A stretch of 64,000 nucleotides of DNA, from contig FJOG01000008.1 of the NCBI GenBank assembly GCA_900073065.1, positions 872,985-936,984 on the forward strand, written 5' to 3'. Within the stretch, counting starts at the first letter, position 1. Each line of letters starts with the position of its first letter. The stretch is from Phialocephala subalpina. Taxonomy: Eukaryota > Ascomycota > Leotiomycetes > Helotiales > Mollisiaceae. Shown here in pieces: positions 10,728-21,300 of the stretch. The translations under genes were made by a program, and so were the position numbers. The notes beneath the pieces are model-generated. The model was not told the DNA's origin and made no database searches. It was given only the letters and a program-made list of their open reading frames with translations.

Positions 10728-11604
10728 CGAGGGATGAAGGGTAGCATATTAGGCGATTTGACTCTCATTTCGAATCCTCGCTTTGCGAGCTATCTTAATG
10801 GAACTCAGATTGTTAGCCTCTGCACAAAGGATTCGCATCTGAAAGTGTATTTTTAACCAATGAAACTCCACAAACTTGAAGAGTTTTGAAAGAGTGATAT
10901 TTGTAAAACAAGTGATTAAGACGACTTCTCTCTCTAGGAGTCTAGAAAAGAGACGAGGAAGCAGAACAAAGTAAGCCTCCGACGATATTGTTTAAGTAGC
11001 ATTAATCTCAACTGTCCATTTGGAGACGCCGAGCACGCAATTCAAGCTCTCCGCTCACCATCTGTTGGCCGAGAAAATCTTGATGCTAAACGGTGGGGTG
11101 AAGACTCCCCGCCGCGGCCAAAGAATTTATATAATACCCAACCTCAGCCACTTGACTCTTCACTTGAACAATTTCAATTCCCTCATCTTTTCGCTGAGAA
11201 ATTCGGCAGGATATGCCTTAATGCACAGACGTGAAGGCGAATCAGCCGTCGATAACAGCTGGTTATCATACGTCAATCTTAAACATCAAGAAAATCTGGT
11301 CTCGTTTAGAAAGATGAGCGAGGCTACTTTATCGGCAATATTGGGTAAGGTAAGTTGAGAAAGGGTGAGGCCAAGGTGCAAGGTCAACCACGGTCTGAAT
11401 CAGTAAGAAATGCACCTGTTTGGAACCTCGGTTTTAATTATTGAGACCCACTAAAATTAGTAGATTAAGGATTTAACGGGGAGCTCATGTTAGACACCTT
11501 ATAAGACAGTGACACGTGATCATTATTTGGCCTTATAACTAGGCATTGATGCCTGAGGATTCTCAAGCCAAGTTCACTGGCGCCTAAACTTCAATTCTCA
11601 AACG
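10728..11604. other. intergenic with a TATA-like promoter and no recognisable gene
   Basis: A TTTATATAATA box lies near 11125-11140, followed by pyrimidine-rich leader-like sequence (about 11140-11210). It looks like a strong fungal promoter, but I cannot find a convincing gene after it before the mariner element at 11607. An open frame 11020-11358 spans the TATA-like box and is probably not coding. The E-box-like CACGTG occurs at about 11513 and again just inside the mariner element. Confidence 0.3.
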
Positions 11605-11606
11605 TA

Positions 11607-11630
11607 CAATCGGTTCCAGGGGTTGTCCGT
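11607..11630 (+). repeat. mariner left terminal inverted repeat
   Basis: It begins CAATCGGTTCCAGGGGTTGT immediately after a TA at 11605-11606. It pairs with 12909-12932 with one mismatch (G versus A), itself a transition. Confidence 0.93.
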
Positions 11631-11725
11631 GAATCACGTGCTAGGGGTCTTACTTACTTTGAACTCTTATAACTTCACAACCAATAGTCCAATTCTTTCT
11701 ATTCTTGAACTAAAAAAGAGCTAAT

Positions 11726-12840
11726 CTAATACTTTGTTATTCCATTTTTGTTTTTAATATAAGCGTTTATCCTCTTTTCTATGCTAGCGTTCAACTTCTC
11801 AAGCGTTTCTAGCTTGATTTAAGGCCAAATTTCCTCTAGTGCTCTCTCTATCATCCTTATATTCTTAATCTTATGCCTCCTCTTACCGATCATATTCTTA
11901 ATTTACTTCCACAAATTCTCAATGGGAGAGAAATTTAGCGATTAAGCGGGCTATTAAAAGAGGGGAATACCCTATTCCTTCATATAGTTTCTCACTACTT
12001 TAATAGTATACTAAGGGGCATTATCCTCTTGTATAACTACTCCTTCACTATACTTCTCAACCATCCGTCGATAAAAAGGAATAAAATGCTCTTTAATAGT
12101 CTACAAATAGCGTTACGCGTTTATTTTGCCCCTTTTCTCAATAATAATTAAAGGGCCCATCTTATCCCCACAAAAACAAGATTATACTCCTACCGAGGTT
12201 CTCCTACTCTTAAAACTAAAGTTCAAATTCTTTTCTAAAAACTCTTCTTTGGGCCCTCGAGTAACGTAAATAGTGTTTCTATTTGCTCCCACATAAAATG
12301 TGACCTTATTACTCTAATAAATCTTCCGATAGTTCCTTTTAATCTTTTTTTGTTGTTTATACTAAATTAAACGCTTCTTTTTGTATTTAAACTTTAAGTA
12401 GAGTTTACGGCGAGGTTTGCGTTTTATTTTACCGTATACTTTGCGTTTTATTTTACCGTATACTTTGAGGATTTTGCGGACCGTATTTCGAGAGAGTTTA
12501 TGCGTTGATTTAAACGGTATTCTAAGGGCGTTAAAAGTGTCTTTTGGATTATTGAAAGTATATCGAAAGAGTGTTTTATCGTCTCGATCGGAGGTCTTCT
12601 TAGTAGGCCCACTTCGGGGCTTCGATTTGAAGGTATCGTCTTTTGTAGCTAGTTTGCGCTAGATAATATCCCTCATTGTAAAGTAGGGGGTATCCTCTAG
12701 CCGTGAAATTGCGGCATATTTATGTCCATTAAGCCAACGAGTCCAAATTTGACCTTTCTTCTTAGGGGAGGTCTCTTTTCGATCGGTCTTAATCTCGCGC
12801 GCTATTTTGATATAATTTAAGGGTATAGAGTGTGTATAGG
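11726..12840 (-). pseudogene. Tc1/mariner transposase pseudogene
   Basis: One frame on the - strand can be read end to end through several stops, without frameshifts, to TAG at 11726-11728. It shows Tc1 landmarks in order: a helix-turn-helix region (KGQIWTRWLNGHKYAAISRL), a paired-type linker (PRSGPTKK), ANRNTIYVTRGP, VIQEDNAP with the second catalytic Asp, and FSPIENLWK with the third acidic residue. The first catalytic Asp-Glu is replaced by Asn-Lys (SNK before VTFYVGANRN), a change expected from G-to-A. The stops sit where CAG, CAA or TGG are expected. The N-terminal limit at 12840 is approximate because no start ATG is obvious. An internal 24-bp tandem duplication at about 12417-12466 repeats eight residues (KVYGKIKR). 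Confidence 0.85.
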
Positions 12841-12908
12841 AAGAAGATATAAGCGGGGAAAGAGGGGTAGGGTGGGGCCCTAAGCACTAACCAAAAAGAG
12901 TAAAATTA

Positions 12909-12932
12909 ACGGACAACCCTTGGAACCGATTG
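12909..12932 (-). repeat. mariner right terminal inverted repeat
   Basis: The reverse complement reads CAATCGGTTCCAAGGGTTGT and so on. A TA follows at 12933-12934, completing the target-site duplication. Confidence 0.93.
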
Positions 12933-13174
12933 TACACGAACACAATCAAGATATCATACTAGCTCTCAAACGGGCAGTAAGCTAATCTAAGGGGCCCATG
13001 CAGACTTTTACGAATTTATAGTCAGTCGAGATACAGATGCTTGTCTACTGTGCAATATTTACGTATGTTCAACTTGTTCCCGCCCTCTACCGTTCTTAAA
13101 CTAAGCCTGTTTGCGAGAGTAGAACTGTTCTTACTTGACATTGCTTATAATATCACTTCCGTGATTACTTCTAA

Positions 13175-14025
13175 ATGGAGGGCGAGAAACTCGGTCATCG
13201 AGAATATCTTCTCAATCTGGGTGTATCGAACTGCCCTGGTTGCCTCGATCTGGACCCAATGACCTTCGACTGGAGGGCAGTGCACTTGGCGACTACGTAC
13301 CCTTCGCTGAATCCTATAAAAATTACTGAAGGCGCAGATCATGGCTGCTCTTCATGTCGGATTATCATGGTCGGGTTCCTAAGCTTCGGACAGGACCTTA
13401 GCTCTCTAGATGCCTCCTACAGCATAGGCCTCTGGAATCGCCGCAAAAGTGATAGTCTCCAAGCCGGGATTTCACTTAAGGGAGGAAATATGACTGTACT
13501 TGAATTTTATACAGTGAAAGGTTAGTAGTTGTCTGTTTTTCCGAAAGGTAACCTTTTGACTGCCTTGTGATGCTACACTATGGCTTCATCCGTAGCAGCC
13601 TGAGATAGTTTGCTGATGGACTGAATTGACTGATTTTAGAGGAGGCTTCTTCACCATGGGGCATAATCGGCCCTAAGACGCATGTTCCAGGTGATACCGC
13701 TTCTGATGCTAGTTTTGATCTAGCTCAACAATGGATTCATGAATGTGTAAAACATCATTTAAAGTGCGGCCGAGATCTGCAAACACGTCTACCAAGCCGA
13801 GTGCTCGATCTGGGCACATCTAATGACTCAATTAAGCTGTATGAAGCAGAAGGGTCAATTGGTAGTTATATCTGTCTAAGTCATTGTTGGGGCGCTGTAC
13901 CAACTATAGTCACAACAACTGAGACGCTTGAAACGTATCGAGAGAATATCCCATGGATTTCTTTGCCAGCGGTATTCCAAAACGCAATCAATTTCTGCCG
14001 AAGGCTTCGTATCCGTTATCTATAG
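13175..14025 (+). pseudogene. HET-domain (heterokaryon incompatibility) gene, 3'-truncated
   Basis: Exons 13175-13520 and 13640-14025 join through a GTTAGT..TTTAG intron and stay in frame for 243 residues. The N-terminus has a CPGCLDLDP cysteine pair and a later CSSC, common in HET proteins. The HET domain then starts with YICLSHCWG and continues TTETLETYRENIPWISLP and FCRRLRIRYL. The next codon should be the Trp of the conserved WIDSLCI motif, but it is TAG (14023-14025). The sequence runs on as IDKLC for a few codons and then becomes AT-rich with no further coding sense. HET domains trigger cell death when incompatible hyphae fuse. This copy lacks most of the domain and anything C-terminal, so it is very probably non-functional. 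A TGG-to-TAG change next to a RIP block suggests leakage of RIP into the flank. Confidence 0.82.
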
Positions 14026-17000
14026 ATCGATAAACTTTGCACATATTTTGATCGATACCGAACGGAAAACCTCAAAAACTTGAGGATTGAACCTCTATTT
14101 TCTAAGGGGTTCCGTTTTGCACTAAAAGAATTCACTTATACACCTCTCAACTACTCATTAAAAACACCAAAAAACAAAAACATTAAAATCGATAAGACTT
14201 TATATATTGATACCTATTTACAAACTTTAATACAAGCAATTCGACAATAAAATATCGATCAAAGTATTCTCTATTATCGTTTTTTGACTTGAGCAATTAA
14301 TTACTATTTGAACTTGAGTTCCCTAAATTGAACCCTAAGTCCTAATCAATTACTACTTTAATTTGAATTAAATCCTAAATTGAATTTTGAGCATATTAAT
14401 AAGTTAATTAGATAATACTCAAAGAGATCCTTTTTTAACTTTTCGCGAATCGATTATAATTTCTATATTATTTAAATATAAATCTTATTAATACTTATTA
14501 GTTTAGAATATAATTACTTTTTTAAGCCTATCAAAATATTCTAATAAGATCCGTTCTCACTCCTTATCAAATTTATCAAAGGTTTTTATTAAAACCGATT
14601 TAATTCTTTTCTCGTTTATTTACACGTGATTAAATTATTCAACTTTATAATTTATCGAATATTATCAATTCAATATTACCGTATACGAGTATATAATTTC
14701 AAATTATTAAATACTTATTTAATTTCGATACTATAAAAACTCGCGTTTAAATATACGTATAAATACCCCATTATAATAAGCGATAAATTCTATATAATTA
14801 TTATACAAAAAATAATATTACAAATTTTTAAGTTCGTTAACGTTTGAACTCCTTTTAAGCGTTTTATTATTTATATAAGATTAAGTATAATTTTCTTAGT
14901 AGTAAAAGTACAATAAGTAAAAGGAATATAATATTCGATATTTATTTAAATAAAATATCGTATAAAACCAAGTATTAGCGTACGATTTTGTAATTGTATT
15001 AAAAGTACGTTAATTAGTATCTTCTTAAGATCTACGTAAATATAATTATATTAAAAAAGGATTATATTAAAGTTCCGTATTAAACGCTAAGATTATATAA
15101 GTAAAATAAGGTAAAATATTTCGATAATAATATATTAATCAAAGAATCAAATGATTTCTATACTTATTAATCGTTATAAGATTTATATAACGATAAAATC
15201 GCATTGAGAGAATAATTATATTTCTAATTAAAATTATTTTTGAGAAGTAAAAGAGTTTTATATATAAGTAATATAAAGTAGAATTATTTCGATTAAAATA
15301 ATATTAATATAAGCGAATAATTTTAAAGTATTTTGAAATTTATACGATTAAAAAATTATATCGATAAAAGATCGTATTAAGGTTTGATTTATTGAGATAT
15401 AATTAAGAAAATTTTTATAATAACGAAATAAGTATAATAAATTATATAATTTATTTAATAATAAAATTGCGTTTAAAAAAGAATTCGTATTAAAACTCCG
15501 CGTACTTTTAAATAATAAAGGAATTTATATAAAAGTATAATAAAGTAGAATTATATTAATAGTAAAGTTGGATTGATAAAAAGAATTCTAATATCGTATT
15601 ACTCGTATCGTAATAAAAATAAATATTTTTTTTAAATACTATAATATTTCGTGTAATATTAAAAGAGAATAATATAATAATATATATATATAAAATCGGT
15701 ATTAAGAAGAGAACGTTTATATATTAGATTAACGCCTTTGAATATATAATCAATTAATTCGTATAAAAGAAACTCGAAGTAATATTAAAACGAAAAACTA
15801 TTTTCGCTTTTAATTCGTTTTCTTTTTAATTATAATAATAACTTGGTAAAATAAGAAGATATTTAAATAAGAATTATAACGATATTTAAACTCGTTTTAT
15901 TACTTTGTATAAAGTGAATTATATCGCGTTAAAAGATATTTTTATAAAAATAATTATAATAATACTTAATTTGTTATATTCTTTAGAATAGTATAAATCG
16001 GTTTATCGAAATAAAATCCATTAAGAAAAGAAGCGTATTGCGAATTAAATAAAAATCTTCTTATACTTTAATAATTCAAGTGCGTTAAATACGTTTCTTC
16101 TTATATTATTTACTAATTATAATATCGTTTGATTATTATCCTTCGTATTTACTCGTATTAATACGATATATTTACCTTCTATATAATAAAGGAAATAGTT
16201 TGATCATATTAAATGAAATCGATATTTTTATTATATTGATTATAATATTTACGATTATTATTAATATTTCGTTCTATTTTTTACTTCGTTTCAAACTTTT
16301 TAAATTTACGAATATAAATACGTAATTATATTTTTATATAATAAATACTTTGAGAGTATTCTTTCGTAACTTTATTAGCGTTAAAAATATAGCGCCTTAT
16401 ATATTCTCGTCTTTTTTCCGTTTAATTCCTTGGTTTTTTTCTTATATTATAATCCGTTTTCGAAATATACTTCTAATTTATTCGTTCTTTTAAAATTAAT
16501 TAATTATAAAAACGATTAATTTTATCAAATATTAAAGAATAATTATCTTTACTTTAAGATTTCGCTTTTAGTGTATTCTAAAGTAATACTTTATAAGAAA
16601 AAGAAAAAATCGGAATTTCGTTGAAATTCGTATTATTTTATTCGAAGTATAAAAACGATTAATTTTATTTTGAAAGAATTAGAAATAATAATATTTCTAA
16701 ATACTTTTTATAATTTAAAAAGTAATTTTTGAGCTTATTAATTCGTTATTAATTTATCGGCTTAAGAAATCGCTTATTAATTGGATTTAATATATTATTT
16801 GTATATAAAGAATTATTTTAATATAAATAGTCGTAAATTTGAATTATAATTATAAAATAAATATATTATATTAATTATAATATAACGAAAATAACGAGAA
16901 ATAAAATTATTTATTAAATAAATATTATTTAATACTACGAATACTTAATAATTTGCCGGTTGATTATCTCCAACTTTTGTGTGATAAGAATAATTATACT

Positions 17001-17759
17001 ATAAATAAATTTAAAGTTTATTACAAAGGGAAAATTCTTTATTTATATAATATTAATATTAAATTTATTAATTAAATAAAAGTAAAGAATTTATATAAAG
17101 CCTTCAAATTATCGGTATTTAATTATTTTATTATATTAAACGAGAATTCGACGATAATCCCTTTTTATATATATTTTCGCTAATTGAAAAAATTATTTAC
17201 GTATGAACGAAATAGATAATATTAATATTATTAATTAATTTACTATAAATAAAAATATTGCGATAGTTTCTAATAACTTAGAGAATAGAACTCGCTATAA
17301 TAATAAAGAAGTCGAAGAAGTAAATACGAAAGATAAAAGTTTGATCGGCGAATTATAATCCTTGAATCGAGATACTAAAAATATTTTTCGTATTTTAATA
17401 AATCGACGTAATATAAAGTTCTATAAATATTATTATAATTTTATATATATCGATTTAATTGAAACCTTTATTTTCTCGTTTAAAAATTTATTAAAATATA
17501 TATAATTAGATTAAAGAATTAATAAAAAGAAAAAGAATCTTAGGAATTTAAATATTAATATATTTTTGATAATAAAAAAGAAAAATTATAATGAGATTAT
17601 TAGAATATACGAGCGCTTTATTTAAGTAAAAGAAAAAAGTAAATTCTTCTTAATTATAAATAATATATATAGTAAAATAGTAATATTAAATAAAGAAATA
17701 CTTTCAAATAAATAGCGATTAAACTTTTATCGGAATATAATTGGAATTAGCGAATATTA
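14026..17759. other. AT-rich RIP-degraded DNA, no gene
   Basis: The composition switches abruptly at about 14030 to extreme A+T. CpG dinucleotides remain common while CpA and TpG are nearly absent, which fits RIP rather than methyl-CpG decay. No protein family or repeat ends can be recognised. A stretch near 17204-17690 reads as a relatively open + frame starting MNEIDNINII, but its residues are all AT-codon types and I give it no function. It continues as the same AT-rich DNA after the copia insertion (from 24131). Confidence 0.8.
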
Positions 17760-17764
17760 TTTTA

Positions 17765-17966
17765 TATGGGTATAATAAAGTAGTCACGTGTAGCACTAGG
17801 CTGCACTAGTACTAGCGCGGGACGAGCCAGAGTTGGAGGATATAACTCTCCAACTCTACGCTCTACTTTTCCTACAAATACAACCAATTTACAAGCATAC
17901 TAAGACTGAGACTCTTACGTGCTTCTAGCCTATTACATGTAATAAGTATCCCTAGTGATACTAACA
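17765..17966 (+). repeat. copia 5' LTR
   Basis: It aligns without gaps to 23924-24125 with ten differences, all transitions and nearly all in CpA/TpG context. It carries CACGTG near its start and ends ACTAACA. The expected terminal TG has become TA here, while the 3' copy keeps TG. Confidence 0.94.
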
Positions 17967-18389
17967 CTGATCAGTAGTTGTTCACTCAACCACGGAGCAA
18001 CTAGGATTATCTAGAAGAGACTACTACAAAGGATCGCTATCTTTTATAGAACGCGCTAAAGAAGGTTTACGTTGCGCCCCTGGATATTGTCGGACTACAA
18101 GAAGTTTTACTTCCTGCGGAAACGAGACTCTAGCGTTGCGCAAACTTCAAGGACTCGAATAAGCAACTAGCTAAATTACTATACTTATTGCTTGACTTAA
18201 GTCTGCGTCCATTACGCAGAACAACTACGTCTACGGAAGACTCGATCAATCAACTGGCTAAGTTACTATACTTATTACTTGATCAAAGCACCGTCAAAGA
18301 CTTTGCGCTTTCTATTACTTGACTCGACTCGAATCGCAACCGCAATAACAGCAACACTTTAATATATCAACCTTTCAACGAACTTTATT

Positions 18390-21300
18390 CTTCTTTCAAC
18401 TAAACATAGAACGAACCTACTTACACGCTAAAATAATACTAGAACTAGACCTAGAATCAGAGTACGATTATAATAAGGTAAAATGGGGAAAGTACTTCGA
18501 CTTTACAGAGGGGACTATCGATAAAAGATAAGCTAATAAATTTATCTTATTTATAATGGAGACTTATCGGAGAAAAAATTGCATAAATAATATGCTTTGG
18601 GAATATTTCCGAGAGGATTTCAAAGTATAGACGCTAAACACGTTCTTATCGGCAGAGACTAAGCTTATCAGAGACTTACGAGATTTCCTACGCTACAACG
18701 GAGTATTTATTCCTACGGACGGACTACCAATTTCTAAAGAACTAAAGAAGCTCATCTATAATAACGAATGTTATAAGTGGACAAAAGAAGAAATCGAGGC
18801 CCAACTAAAGAGAGGAAAGAATAAGTTCAACTCACGACATCATCCAAAATACGCTTTAAAGTACGCCCAAACTACGCCAATTTAAACTACTCAAATTGCG
18901 CCACTTCCACAAATTACACTATTACTTCAAAGTAGGCCATTACCCCAAAATGCGTCGTTTCCTTAAAACGCGCCACTACCGCAAAACACGCTACTACCTC
19001 CTCACGTACTTCCTCAAAATAATCAGAGATCTTTTGACCTTGATATATCTCTCTACCCCGCATACTCTCAACTTACGAACTAGCACCCTATTTACTCTCA
19101 ATCTACGAACCAATATCTTGAGAACCAATAGCACTATCATCAATTACATGCGAATAACAACTCTAACAACGGCTTTTACTTTCGACCACCCGATAATTAT
19201 TAACAGTTAAATCAATAGTTAAGTCAATAGTTAAGCCAACAGCAAAATCAACTAAGTGTATCCATTAAAGTGATCACGGATTTGATGAAAATTTACATCG
19301 ATAATAACAAGAAATACGGTAATGAACTATATAATATTATTAACGTTAAGTTACAAGTCTTTCGCGATTACTGTCTTAAAATCGGACTTCCGGAAAAATA
19401 ATACAGTAACGCGTTTTCGGTTATGCTTACCGGTCGCGCAAATTCGTTCTATTACGACAAGATTACGGGATATAATTATAATTTTAAGACGATAGTAGAA
19501 ATTACGAAGACACACTTTGAGACGGAGGAAAACCGATAATTGTATATATCCTTATAGAGAGAGACTACGCTTCTACGAATCGTTGCGGCACACCCATCGA
19601 AGACTAAATTAGAGTGTTTGCAATTACTCTTTAATCAACTCCAAAAAGTTCAACGCGGTTTATCGAAAGAATATTAAGTAAAATACAGCTTACGAGACTA
19701 AATTATCAGCGCTTATAGAGGGGTTGAGGAGTGTAGTTTCGCACTATACAAGCCCGCTAGTACGTTCGAGGGTGTATATATTGAGTTACGATCAGCAGTC
19801 GGTACGGCAGTGCGTTCACGTGAAGCACTGCAATATACTATGGACTCGACGCGTCAGTAAAAAGACAAAAACGAGCACGACGAGTACGATCAAAACTAGA
19901 CTGACCGCACATATAAAGGACGTGGACGAGGATAAAGTAGAGGAGGATATCGAGACAAAGAAGGCTCGCGAGGTGGATATCGCGGAAACTATGGATACTA
20001 AAGAGAGTTACGATAAAAGAAGTGCTATATTTGCGGCAAAATAAGCTGCTAATCGACCAAATATACGATAGAAGAGCGATAGTAGGCTTATACGAAGTTT
20101 CGACAATACGCTTAGCATACGGTAGACCGTGAAGTTACGATAGTATTCTACTAGAGTTTCCTCGCTTAATGCGAAAGTATAGAAAGTCTCTCGGAAGATG
20201 ATAAATTATTAGAGATAGACTAATTGCTATTGAGCATGGAAATCGAGGGAGAAGGCGAAAACTTCCTTACGGAACTTGGAGAAATCGATAGTATAGACAC
20301 GGTGGCTATTTTGAACGACTAATCAACGCGCTACGCTATTACGGGAGAGGATATATTCAATAGTCTACTGCTATAATAAATTGGGGAGCACTTAGCGTTT
20401 ACTTTCGAAGACCGATATTCATCCGGAGTTTTCTAAAGTATTATACTAAACAGCGGAGCTATTGGAGTATTAATTGCGGGCCAATCACAGTTTCTGGCGC
20501 TATAGAAGCTAGATACTCGTGTTAAGCTAGATACGTCTACGGCCGGAGCTTATAAGATTCGCTTTGGAAAGGGGACTACTTTGTCACAAAGAACTATCCG
20601 AGTCACTACCCCACTAGGAGTTATCGTATTTCACGTTGTCCTAATTAATACACTCTTTTTATTCTGTATTCAAGACATGGACGCTATGGGTATTAAACTC
20701 GATAACCTCGAAAACGTCTTAATCTAAGGACATAAGATTGTCTCGGTTGTGCGCAAATAAGGCCACCTATGGATGTTACTACATTAGTAGGAGTAAAGCT
20801 TAGCTTAGAGCCACTTTACTGAGACCGAATTACGCCAATTACATCGGCGTTTTGGCCATCTATTAATCAGACGCTTATTGAGAGTTCTTTAGCGAGCTGG
20901 ATATAACGTAAATGCCAAGTATATTCAGCATTTCACAAAGTATTGTCACTATTGCCAAATGCATAGACAATCACTTGGTAGATTCAAGTTTACTTTATAA
21001 GACGACTACGAATTTAACTACTTAATTATTATCGACGTTTTGCATTTAGACAATCGACCGGTTTTGCAAGTGGTCGACTCGTTTACAGCTTTTTAAGCTG
21101 CTAGATTTTTGAAGGATATGTCTACAAAGAACGCGTAGAATACTCTCCGCGTATATTGGATTGACACGTATCAAGGACTACTTGATTATATTGTGTACGA
21201 CGCTAGGAAGAACTTCTCGTTTATAGAGTTTCGATAACACGCGAAATCAATGGCAATTCAGATCAAGGAAGTGCCCGTTGAAGCTTATAATAGCGTAGGA

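Larger units (their letters stand above)
11607..12932 (-). mobile_element. complete, inactive Tc1/mariner-type DNA transposon
   Basis: The 1326-bp element is bounded by 24-bp terminal inverted repeats at 11607-11630 and 12909-12932 that differ at one position. It is flanked on both sides by TA (11605-11606 and 12933-12934), the target duplication of this superfamily. The size and the transposase on the - strand fit a canonical Tc1-like element. The coding region is full of stop codons explained by C-to-T or G-to-A changes, so it is dead but could in principle be mobilised if a related transposase exists. Confidence 0.92.

Noticed and set aside
11020..11358. 112-codon + frame upstream of the mariner element
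   Set aside because: It runs through a TATA-like box and leader-like sequence, has no recognisable motif and no splice continuation.
12417..12662. 81-codon + frame in the mariner element
   Set aside because: It is antisense to the transposase, and its repeated FILPYTLR is the shadow of the KVYGKIKR duplication.
14050..14130. Imperfect inverted repeat with AACGGA arms just after the HET truncation
   Set aside because: The arms match for only about ten bases with mismatches. It is not enough to call a transposon end.
18896..19210. 104-codon + frame rich in His, Tyr and Thr in the copia gag region
   Set aside because: It is off-frame to the Gag reading and reflects a repetitive Pro/Gln-coding stretch of the element.
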